The position numbers and the translations under genes are program-made. This document shows positions 17,211 through 24,124 of a stretch of DNA of 39,548 bases, one piece after another. Each line of letters starts with the position of its first letter. Position 1 is the stretch's first letter. Source of the DNA: Baaleninema simplex PCC 7105 (GTDB lineage: Bacteria > Cyanobacteriota > Cyanobacteriia > Cyanobacteriales > Geitlerinemataceae); the NCBI RefSeq assembly GCF_000332355.1, contig NZ_KB235958.1, positions 1,179,868 to 1,219,415 on the forward strand, in the 5' to 3' direction. The notes beneath the pieces are model-generated. The model was not told the origin of the DNA and ran no database searches. It was given only the letters and a program-made list of their open reading frames with translations.

Positions 17211-19250
17211 ATGATTTTTTGTCTCAACCCCGACTGTTCGCACCCCCGGAACCTCGACGACGCAACTCACTGTCTCAGTTGTGGCTCTCGCCTCAAACTT
17301 AGAGGACGCTATCGCCCCACCAAACCGTTAGCTCAGGGGGGGTTCGGTCGCACGTACCTAGCAGTAGACGAAGATCGGCTCAACACCTTTTGCGTCATCA
17401 AACAACTGTTACCCCAGGGAACCGGGAGCGACGCGACCCCGAGTACCCACGAAAAAACCATCGAACTGTTCTATCAAGAAGCCACGCAACTGTCTCTACT
17501 CGGCGAACATCCCAACATTCCCACCCTATTCGCCTTTTTCGAGGAAGAGTCCCGCCTGTACTTGGTACAAGAATATATCGACGGTCATACCCTCTGGCAC
17601 GAACTCGAACAAAACGGTGCCTTTAGCGAAGCCCAAATCAAAGAAGTTTTCGCGCAGTTGCTCCCAGTATTGCGCTTCGTTCACCGACACCAAGTCGTCC
17701 ATCGCGATATTACCCCCGTCAACATCCTGCGTCGTCAAAAAGACGGACGGCTGATGCTTATCGATTTCGGCGTGTCCAAACAACTGACGCGGGACACCCT
17801 GTCCGAACCGGGAACGAAAGTGGGAACCGTCGGCTATGCGCCTCTCGAACAACTGCGAAGCGGCATCGCCTATCCCGCCAGCGATATTTACAGTTTGGGC
17901 GTGACCTGCATTCAACTGCTGACCAACGCTCGCCCTGATACTCTCTTCGATCCTTTGAAGGGCTGGCGATGGCGGGAAAAACTAGCCTCCCAACACCGTT
18001 CGGTGGGCGATCGCCTCGGACGCATTCTCGACAAAACTATTCAAGAGCGACTGGTCGATCGCTACCAGTCAGTCGACGAGATCGTTCGCGATTTCAAAAG
18101 TCCCCACTCGAAAAAACCCGCTCGCCGTCGGCGGGTGAAGAATGCAGTCGCAACCGGCTCTCCTACCACAAACCGTCTCCCCGAAACGGCCGTCGAAGGG
18201 CCTTCGTCGGGGCGATCGCGAACGACGACACCCCAGCCTCTACCGCCCCATCCCTCCCGTCCGTTGCCCTCAGACCCGCCTCCAACGCGACGGGAAGAGT
18301 CCGAAATCGCGCCGATTTCCCACGCCCCACCCCTTCCGACAACTCGAGGTTGGCACTGTGCCTACACGCTACCCGCTCCCACGTCGCTGATTACCTCAGT
18401 AGCATTGAGTCCGGGGGAACAGTGGGTCGTGGGGGGATGTTTGGATAACAGCATTTTGGTGTGGAACCTCCGCACGAAAAAACTCCAGCACACTCTGTCA
18501 CAGCATCGGCGTCCTGTTAACGCCGTCGCGATTTCTCCCGACGAAGCCGTCTTGGCCAGCGGTAGCGACGACGCCACGATAAAGTTATGGAATCTTCACA
18601 CCGGACAGCTCATCAACACCCTCAGCGGACATCTGCGCGGCGTAACGTCGGTGGTGTTTGCGGCTGATGGATCGTTTCTCGCCAGTGGCAGTAAAGACCG
18701 CACCGTTCAAATTTGGGAACCGAAGCAGTCCCAAGCCAGTACGACGCTCACCGCTCGTTCGGGCAGTATTAAAACCATCGCCGTCTCACCCGACGGTCGC
18801 TGGCTGGCCACGGGGGGACTCGACAATAAAATTCACCTGTGGGACTTGCGCGATCGCACTCTGATTCACACCCTCTCGGGACATTTAAATTCGGTGTTGG
18901 CCGTGGCGATCTCTCCAGACGGAAAACAACTGGCCAGCGGGAGTAAAGACCGCACTGTAAAACTCTGGGATCTCGAAACTGGAACCGAACTCGAGACCCT
19001 TTCGGGCCATTTGTGGGATGTCAACGCGATCGCCTACATCGCCCGCGATCGCGCCTTAGTCACCGCCAGTAACGACAAGACGATTAAGGTCTGGAGCCTC
19101 CACGACTATCGCGTTCGATACACGCTCTCGGGTCACATGGGCGCCGTGCAAGGTGTCGCCGTCAGTGCGGACGGTACAACCATCGTGTCGGGCAGTTGGG
19201 ATAAAACGATTAAGGTGTGGAACTGGCACGGAAAAGGTTCGATCCTCTAG
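17211..19250 (+). CDS. Serine/threonine protein kinase with zinc ribbon and WD40 repeats
   Basis: A 679-residue protein in three parts. Residues 4-24 form a zinc ribbon (C4, C9, C21, C24). Residues ~34-295 are a Hanks-type kinase: glycine loop AQGGFGRTY (41-49), ATP lysine K64, catalytic HRD at 164-166 with N171, DFG at 185-187 and GTVGYAPLEQ in the activation segment. A Pro/Ser/Arg-rich linker (~300-380) leads to seven WD40 repeats (~385-675), each with the usual GH....V..V..SPDG..LASGS.D.TIK.W pattern. The lysine usual two residues after the catalytic Asp is Thr168. No membrane helix is visible. Probably a cytosolic signalling kinase whose propeller binds partners. Confidence 0.95.
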   Translation: MIFCLNPDCSHPRNLDDATHCLSCGSRLKLRGRYRPTKPLAQGGFGRTYLAVDEDRLNTFCVIKQLLPQGTGSDATPSTHEKTIELFYQEATQLSLLGEHPNIPTLFAFFEEESRLYLVQEYIDGHTLWHELEQNGAFSEAQIKEVFAQLLPVLRFVHRHQVVHRDITPVNILRRQKDGRLMLIDFGVSKQLTRDTLSEPGTKVGTVGYAPLEQLRSGIAYPASDIYSLGVTCIQLLTNARPDTLFDPLKGWRWREKLASQHRSVGDRLGRILDKTIQERLVDRYQSVDEIVRDFKSPHSKKPARRRRVKNAVATGSPTTNRLPETAVEGPSSGRSRTTTPQPLPPHPSRPLPSDPPPTRREESEIAPISHAPPLPTTRGWHCAYTLPAPTSLITSVALSPGEQWVVGGCLDNSILVWNLRTKKLQHTLSQHRRPVNAVAISPDEAVLASGSDDATIKLWNLHTGQLINTLSGHLRGVTSVVFAADGSFLASGSKDRTVQIWEPKQSQASTTLTARSGSIKTIAVSPDGRWLATGGLDNKIHLWDLRDRTLIHTLSGHLNSVLAVAISPDGKQLASGSKDRTVKLWDLETGTELETLSGHLWDVNAIAYIARDRALVTASNDKTIKVWSLHDYRVRYTLSGHMGAVQGVAVSADGTTIVSGSWDKTIKVWNWHGKGSIL

Positions 19251-19393
19251 ATCGGCGATACAAAAAGCGTGTTTTCGAGAAACCCAATTTGCGAAAAATT
19301 CAGTCCACAAACTTCCCGTTTGAGTTTGAATAAAAAACTCTATGCCGAGGGTCAAACTCGGCGTGAAAAAGGCAGAAGAAGTCAAATTAGTGG

Positions 19394-19416
19394 GTGCATC
19401 TCAAAAATGTAAATTC
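19394..19416 (-). repeat. GGGTGCATCTCA-family end fragment
   Basis: GGGTGCATCTCAAAAATGTAAA here is the inverse of the right end of the 87-bp MITE (TTTACATTTTTGAGATGCACCC at 24092-24113). It lies 70 bp before a fuller element, so the region is a mosaic. Confidence 0.65.
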
Positions 19417-19486
19417 ATCGGACACGAGCTGATACGGAATCCGAATTTAAAATACTGGTTTTGCCCAACCCAACAAGTCCCTCTAT

Positions 19487-19640
19487 GGGTGCATCTCACT
19501 TTTGCAAAAACATCACTTTGGGGTGGCAAAATTCCCGATTAGCACTTCCGGTATAAGATCCCCGGCATCTCCAAGATGCCGGGGATCTGGAAATTGAGTG
19601 CGCCCAATTCGATGAATTTACATTTTTGAGATGCCCCCTA
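19487..19640 (+). repeat. Hairpin-bearing repeat element D
   Basis: Begins GGGTGCATCTCACTTTTGC and ends near TTTGAGATGCCCCC, so it has the same terminal repeats as the 87-bp MITEs but a different interior. It contains a perfect hairpin at 19556-19588 (15-bp arms AGATCCCCGGCATCT, loop CCA). Bases 19487-19588 are repeated in inverse orientation at 9704-9805. Confidence 0.75.
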
Positions 19641-19710
19641 TCCCCCCTTCGCCCCCCTTTCAAAGGGGGGCGAAGGGGGGATGGTTGGGGGGATAGGGGG
19701 CTAAGGGGGG
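19641..19710. repeat. Perfect C/G-run inverted repeat and G-run cluster
   Basis: Two 20-bp arms, TCCCCCCTTCGCCCCCCTTT (19641-19660) and its exact complement (19662-19681), are separated by one base. Three more G-runs follow (about 19687-19692, 19696-19700, 19705-19710). The top strand thus has five runs of five or six G within about 46 bases, enough for a G-quadruplex. Similar CCCCCCTT/AAGGGGGG repeats are common in cyanobacterial intergenic DNA. Confidence 0.75.
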
Positions 19711-19762
19711 ATGTGGTGAAGACTTCTTGAAACCTAGCTTATCGGATATGGATTCCATATTA

Positions 19763-19832
19763 TACAGTTTTTAAAAAAACTTTATAGAGTAAGGGTGCTA
19801 GCGATTTCTTGCTTGGTAAGTCCAGAAGAGTC
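19763..19832 (+). repeat. Half-copy of the GGCTCTTCC MITE (M3)
   Basis: Matches the right half of copy M2: TATACAGTTTTT, GTAAGGGTG, then AGCGATTTCTTGCTTGGTAA, ending CCAGAAGAGTCC. The left half is missing. Confidence 0.6.
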
Positions 19833-19908
19833 CCATTTTTGGGCGAATTATAAGCACAAACCATAGAATAACCTTTTCGTCATCATTACTGTATAAAACT
19901 ATCTTAAT

Positions 19909-19940
19909 TTAAAACCCCGATCTGATTGTAAATCGGGGAT
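19909..19940 (-). terminator. Rho-independent terminator of the Mop gene
   Basis: On the minus strand, just after the Mop-gene stop, a 7-bp stem CCCCGAT/ATCGGGG with flanking A/T pairs is followed by TTTTAAATT. This is a standard hairpin plus short U-tract. Confidence 0.7.
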
Positions 19941-19948
19941 TTAAGAGA

Positions 19949-20158
19949 TTATTCGATTGCAAACATAACATTACTTGATTTGATAATGGCGTAAGCCTCT
20001 TTTCCGTCTGTTAACTCTAACCGTTCTGCTGAGGCTTTTGAAACAATTCCCACAATTTCGATACCCGGTGCAATTTCTAGGGTGATTTCCGAGTTCACAG
20101 TTCCGGGAACGAGTTTGGTGACTTTACCTTTGAGGGTATTACGAGCAGTTAGTTTCAT
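19949..20158 (-). CDS. Molybdopterin-binding (Mop/TOBE) protein
   Basis: A 69-residue single-domain protein, the usual length for a Mop domain. It starts MKLTARNTLKGKVTKLVPG, continues VNSEITLEIAPGIEIVGIVSK and ends with a KASAERLEL..GKEAYAIIKSSNVMFAIE stretch. This is the oxyanion-binding fold that stores molybdate or tungstate in small Mop proteins. It would act in the cytosol as a molybdate buffer or sensor. No transporter gene is adjacent. Transcription likely ends at the hairpin immediately downstream. Confidence 0.9.
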   Translation of the reverse strand: MKLTARNTLKGKVTKLVPGTVNSEITLEIAPGIEIVGIVSKASAERLELTDGKEAYAIIKSSNVMFAIE

Positions 20159-20336
20159 GCTTGCTTAACGATTCAATGAGATCGAGATCGATGATAGTAG
20201 AAGATCCCCGTGGGAAAAGGTATCTTAGGTTACGATCGCAACCATCGGTCAACCCGCCGCGATCGCCGTGCCATACTAGACTCAAGACTCGAATCAACGT
20301 TTAAGAAAACGTATCGTAGACATCAGGTAAAGTCAT

Positions 20337-20936
20337 ATGGCCGGTTTAAAAATTTTGATGCTCGTCGGGGATTTCGTCGAAGACTACGAAGTCATGGTTC
20401 CGTTTCAAGCTCTGCAAATGGTGGGTTACACCGTAGACGCTGTCGCGCCGGATACCAAAGTCGGAGATAAAGTTCGCACCGCCGTCCACGATTTCGAGGG
20501 CGATCGCACCTACAGCGAAAAACCGGGTCATTACTTCACCCTCAACGCCAGTTTCGAGGAAATTCGCCCAGAAATCTACGACGCTCTAGTGATTCCCGGC
20601 GGACGCGCTCCCGAGTACATCCGACTTAACAAGCGCGTTATCGAAATCGTACGCTACTTCGCCAACGCCAAAAAGCCGATCGCAGCGATCTGTCACGGGG
20701 CGCAACTGCTCGCAGCGGCCGACGTTCTCCACGGTAAAACTTGCTCGGCCTATCCCGCCTGTCGTCCCGAGGTCGAACTCGCGGGTGGAACTTACGCTGA
20801 AATTCCCGTCAACGAAGCGATCGTCGATGGAAATCTCGTCACCGCCCCCGCTTGGCCCGCCCATCCGCAGTGGTTAGCGAAGTTTCTCGAGGTGTTGGGA
20901 ACTCGCATCGAACATCGAGCAACGGCCGCTGTCTAG
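20337..20936 (+). CDS. DJ-1/PfpI family protein
   Basis: A 199-residue class-I glutamine amidotransferase-like protein. The start [18 protein letters not shown] places the conserved acidic residue E15 in the first loop. The nucleophile elbow [10 protein letters not shown] has C119 followed by H120, as in PfpI/YhbO proteins. PGGRAPEY and [12 protein letters not shown] complete the family pattern. Members act as proteases, deglycases or stress proteins; which applies here cannot be told. The ATG at 20337 is well placed and the gene stands alone. Confidence 0.9.
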   Translation: MAGLKILMLVGDFVEDYEVMVPFQALQMVGYTVDAVAPDTKVGDKVRTAVHDFEGDRTYSEKPGHYFTLNASFEEIRPEIYDALVIPGGRAPEYIRLNKRVIEIVRYFANAKKPIAAICHGAQLLAAADVLHGKTCSAYPACRPEVELAGGTYAEIPVNEAIVDGNLVTAPAWPAHPQWLAKFLEVLGTRIEHRATAAV

Positions 20937-21014
20937 AATCGATGTTCCCTCTTTTGCCCGTGCCCATTAAGCCGGTTCCATTTGACCAAAAATAATGGGT
21001 TTCAAGCCCCGCCC

Positions 21015-21237
21015 CCTTCGACTTGGCTCAGGGCAAGCCTTCGACTTGGCTCAGGGCAAGCCTTCGACTTGGCTCAGGGCAAGCCTTCGACTTGGCTCAG
21101 GGCAAGCCTTCGACTTGGCTCAGGGCAAGCCTTCGACTTGGCTCAGGGCAAGCCTTCGACTTGGCTCAGGGCAAGCCTTCGACTTGGCTCAGGGCAAGCC
21201 TTCGACTTGGCTCAGGGCAAGCCTTCGACTTAGCTCA
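21015..21237 (+). repeat. 23-bp tandem array (9.7 units)
   Basis: Nine identical copies of CCTTCGACTTGGCTCAGGGC+AAG from 21015 to 21221, and a partial tenth (to 21237) with a G-to-A change. No spacers, so it is not CRISPR. Because 23 is not a multiple of three and the unit lacks stops, all three forward frames stay open. Confidence 0.95.
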
Positions 21238-21321
21238 CTTCGACAAGCTCACTTCGACAAGCTCACTTCGACAAGCTCACTTCGACAAGCTCACTTCGAC
21301 AAGCTCACTTCGACAAGCTCA
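21238..21321 (+). repeat. 14-bp tandem array (6 units)
   Basis: Six copies of CTTCGACAAGCTCA directly follow the 23-bp array. The unit shares CTTCGAC and GCTCA with the 23-bp unit. Confidence 0.95.
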
Positions 21322-21366
21322 GTGCAAGCCGTGCAAGCCGTGCAAGCCGTGCAAGCCGTGCAAGCC
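21322..21366 (+). repeat. 9-bp tandem array (5 units)
   Basis: Five copies of GTGCAAGCC directly follow the 14-bp array. GCAAGCC also closes the junction of each 23-bp unit. Confidence 0.95.
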
Positions 21367-21424
21367 TTCTAGGGCGGCATTAGAGGCGCTATGATGATAC
21401 TAATAAGCAAACAAGTGTAAAACG

Positions 21425-21457
21425 ATGTTTGTTCTCGAGTACAAGGTCAACCCCAAA
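21425..21457 (+). pseudogene. tnpB: tnpB, 5' exon (first 11 codons)
   Basis: ATG at 21425 opens MFVLEYKVNPK, the typical first beta-strand of IS200/IS605-type TnpB proteins. Reading is broken at 21458 by a group II intron. Joining codon 11 (AAA) to base 23853 gives MFVLEYKVNPK followed by PYQIEAINEAIRTTQF, in frame and as expected for TnpB. TnpB is the RNA-guided nuclease carried by these elements. The 3' part of the gene is lost (see 23853-24026). Confidence 0.85.
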
Positions 21458-22042
21458 GTGCGATTCGTTCCCGCCAAAAGTGGAAGGATAATCCTGAAGC
21501 GTGGACGGGGCAAGTATTCTAACCTCTAGAACCTTGACAACTGGATATCGATGGCGGTGAAAGTCCGCCCTGCGAGGTGTATCGCTGAAAGCACTTCCCC
21601 CACGGTAGCGACTGGTCATCAATCCGTGAAGCGGGGATGAAAGGCGGTTAAGCTCGGGTCTAAACGATTACCCCGTCGAGCAAGTGCCTACGGGTAGGAA
21701 ACGAAGCCATGTTTGAAGCGCCGTTACGACCAACCTGCGAAATTAGACTGACACGCAGGAACCAAAAGGTTAAGGATAAAGGGGAGGCAAATTTGGGCTG
21801 ACCTCCCATACACCCAGAACAAACCCGGCGTAGAGTGGCGCCCTAACAGCACAACCAATCGATATCTGGAACGAAGTAACCTCCCGTTATGCTCTCAGGA
21901 ACAAGGTCGAAATCCTGAGTAGGAAACCATCCGCAAGCTAACGAGAGGAGAGATTGAGTCAGAAGCGAACGCCAGCTTGTAATGAGTTGGATATGCTGAC
22001 GGACTCACGATAATTTGGAAGATAAAGCCTGAGTAACAGAAA

Positions 22043-23326
22043 ATGTCCAAAACGACTGACAAAAGTACGGTGAGACTGGAATGGCGTCAAACAGACTGGA
22101 AATCAGTCGAACGCCGAGTATTCCGTCTGCAGAAACGGATTTATCAAGCCAAGCGTCGTGGTGACGTAAGAACAGTTCGCGGACTCCAAAAGTTATTGCT
22201 GAAAAGCTGGTCAGCCAGACTATTAGCAGTCAGAAGGGTAACACAAGACAATCAAGGCAAAAAGACGGCAGGAGTGGATGGGGTCAAATCTCTATCACAC
22301 AAGGCACGTATGAGCCTTGCAGGTCAATTGAAACTCGGCTCGAAAGCCAAACCTGCAAGACGGGTTTGGATACCTAAACCGGGTCGGGATGAAAAGAGAC
22401 CATTAGGAATACCCACCATGTATGACCGCGCAGTTCAAGCCCTAGTCAAAATGGCACTTGAGCCACAATGGGAAGCTGTGTTTGAACCCAACTCCTATGG
22501 CTTCAGACCTGGGAGGTCTTGTCACGATGCAATAGGAGCTATTTTCAATGCCATCAGGTACAAACCTAAATGGGTATTAGATGCCGATATTGCAAAATGC
22601 TTTGACAGGATTGACCATAATAGTCTACTTAACAAGCTCGAAACATTTCCCGCCATTAGACGACAAATCCGGGCATGGTTGAAAGCTGGGGTGATGGACT
22701 CCAAACAGCTATTCCCGACGAATGAGGGTACGCCTCAAGGGGGTGTAATTAGTCCCCTATTGGCGAATATAGCCCTACACGGTATGGAAGAGAGCATCAA
22801 GGACTTGATGGAAAGACTACCTGGAAAAAGTGGTCGGAGAGACCGAAGACAGGCAGTATCCTTAATTAGATACGCCGACGACTTCGTAATCATCCATGAA
22901 GATCAGGATGTAATTCAAAAATGCCGTGACCACATTCAAGAGTGGCTGAAAGGAATTGGGCTAGAACTTAAAGAGGCTAAAACTCACCTCACCCATACAT
23001 TGGAAGGTAAAACCCCCGGATTCGACTTTCTCGGTTTTAATATCCGGCAACACAAAGTTGGAAAATACAAAACCGGAATGAATACTAAAGGGGAGCTTCT
23101 AGGGTTCAAAACTCTCACTAAACCCAGCAAGAAAGCCATCCAAACCCATTACCACAAATTAAAAGAGATAGTCGATTCTCACATCGCCGCACCGCAAGAA
23201 GCCTTAATCAGGCATCTTAACCCGGTCATCAGGGGATGGAGTAACTATTACTCAACGGTGGTATCCAAGGAAGCCTTCTCTCGAATGGATAGTCTTCTAT
23301 TCAGGAAATTGCTCCAATGGGGGTAA
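22043..23326 (+). CDS. ltrA: Group II intron reverse transcriptase/maturase (C-terminus split off by frameshift)
   Basis: A 427-residue RT plus maturase. The RT blocks are visible: RVWIPKPGRDEKRPLGIP (108-124), YGFRPGRSCHDAI, DADIAKCFDRIDH (180-192), GTPQGGVISPLLANI (229-243) and YADD at 277-280. GFDFLGFNIR follows. The maturase X region carries HLNPVIRGWSNYY. The protein helps the intron RNA fold and copies it at new sites. Translation stops at 23324 because of one extra G in a five-G run (23319-23323). Without it the frame continues into the HNH domain downstream. Confidence 0.92.
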   Translation: MSKTTDKSTVRLEWRQTDWKSVERRVFRLQKRIYQAKRRGDVRTVRGLQKLLLKSWSARLLAVRRVTQDNQGKKTAGVDGVKSLSHKARMSLAGQLKLGSKAKPARRVWIPKPGRDEKRPLGIPTMYDRAVQALVKMALEPQWEAVFEPNSYGFRPGRSCHDAIGAIFNAIRYKPKWVLDADIAKCFDRIDHNSLLNKLETFPAIRRQIRAWLKAGVMDSKQLFPTNEGTPQGGVISPLLANIALHGMEESIKDLMERLPGKSGRRDRRQAVSLIRYADDFVIIHEDQDVIQKCRDHIQEWLKGIGLELKEAKTHLTHTLEGKTPGFDFLGFNIRQHKVGKYKTGMNTKGELLGFKTLTKPSKKAIQTHYHKLKEIVDSHIAAPQEALIRHLNPVIRGWSNYYSTVVSKEAFSRMDSLLFRKLLQWG

Positions 23327-23846
23327 AGGAAGACATCCGAAAAAGATGGTAAAATGGATAGCTCGGAAATACTGGCAAACGATTGGCAATCATAACTGGG
23401 CATTTGCAACTCGCTCGGAGTCAAACCCGATGCAGTTAAGAAGCCATAGCGAAACACCGATTGTACGCCATGTAAAGGTTAAAGGCGAAGCCAGCCCATA
23501 TGACGGGAACTTGAAATATTGGAGTTCAAGAATGGGTAAACAACCTGGAATACCTTCGAGAGTATCTAAACTCTTGAAGAAACAGAAAGGGAAATGCGCC
23601 CACTGCGGACTAACGTTCCGTGAAGAAGACGTGATGGAAATCGACCATATCATCCCCAAATCGAGAGGTGGAAAGGATATGTATAAAAACCTCCAACTTC
23701 TTCATCGGCATTGTCACGATGTTAAAACTGCCAATGACGGCAGCCTTGGTACTCATGTCAAGAGCCAAGTTGTTGAGGAGCCGTGTGAGGTGAAAGTCTC
23801 ACGCACGGTTTTGAAGACGAGTCGGGTAGGCGACTGCCCGGCTTAG
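23327..23846 (+). pseudogene. HNH endonuclease domain of the intron-encoded protein (frameshifted)
   Basis: Continues the maturase in the +1-shifted frame: GKRRHPKKMVKWIARKYW, then a linker. The zinc/HNH module follows with CAHCGL, MEIDHIIPKSRGGKDM, NLQLLHRHCHD. In intact introns this En domain nicks the bottom DNA strand during retrohoming. The first usable ATG is at 23346. The frame runs through domain V and ends at TAG 23844-23846. Whether it is translated separately is unknown. Confidence 0.85.
23778..23813 (+). ncRNA. Group II intron domain V
   Basis: GAGCCGTGTGAGG, then TGAAAGT, then CTCACGCACGGTTTT. This is the catalytic hairpin with its 5' AGC-type triad (GAGCC), internal bulge and GAAA-type loop. 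It is the best-conserved part of the ribozyme and marks the intron as structurally intact here. Confidence 0.93.
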
Positions 23847-23852
23847 TTTAAT

Positions 23853-24026
23853 CCTTATCAAATCGAAGCAATTAACGAGGCGATTCGGACGACTCAGTTC
23901 ATCCGCAATAAAGTCTTGCGTTACTGGATGGATAATCGAGGCGTGGGGAAGGCTGAGCTATTTCGGTACAACACACGACTGAGAAAAGAGTTTAAGTTTG
24001 CGGTGCGACCCCGCGCCGTCGTACGG
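23853..24026 (+). pseudogene. tnpB: tnpB, 3' exon, truncated
   Basis: Reads PYQIEAINEAIRTTQF, then IRNKVLRYWMDNRGVGKAEL, then RLRKEFKFA, the N-terminal ~60 residues of TnpB after the start. Similarity stops around 24000. The frame then enters an 87-bp MITE at 24027 and soon ends. The RuvC-like catalytic part is missing, so this tnpB cannot make an active nuclease even if the intron splices. Confidence 0.85.
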
Positions 24027-24113
24027 GGGGGCATCTCAGTTTTGCAAAAATATGAGAATTGGAGGCTGAAATCCTTATTCTCTCGTATAAATTTACATTT
24101 TTGAGATGCACCC
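24027..24113 (+). repeat. 87-bp MITE, copy E
   Basis: GGGGGGCATCTCAGTTTTGC at the left and TTTTTGAGATGCACCC at the right. It is near-identical to copy C at 10965-11051. It ends 11 bp from the leuS stop codon and truncates the tnpB remnant. Confidence 0.88.
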
Positions 24114-24124
24114 ACATCTTGCCC

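Larger units (their letters stand above)
21458..23852 (+). mobile_element. Group II intron inserted in tnpB
   Basis: About 2.4 kb. The 5' end is GTGCG and the 3' end is ...TTTAAT before exon base 23853. TTTGGG at 21792-21797 sits in the loop of a GGGAGG/CCTCCC hairpin (21782-21807) and is complementary to CCCAAA immediately before the intron, giving EBS1/IBS1. TTGAC at 21534-21538 can pair with GTCAA at 21446-21450 as EBS2/IBS2. Domain V is at 23778-23813 and domain VI follows. The encoded RT/maturase lies in domain IV. Splicing would restore the tnpB frame. Confidence 0.92.

Noticed and set aside
19342-19542. 66-codon open frame after the kinase gene
   Set aside because: It is built from the GGGTGCATCTCA repeat fragments.
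21015-21366. Possible CRISPR array
   Set aside because: Units are directly adjacent with no unique spacers, and no cas genes are nearby.
20982-21394. Three overlapping forward open frames of 83-125 codons
   Set aside because: They are translations of the stop-free 23/14/9-bp tandem arrays in three frames, with no gene-like composition.
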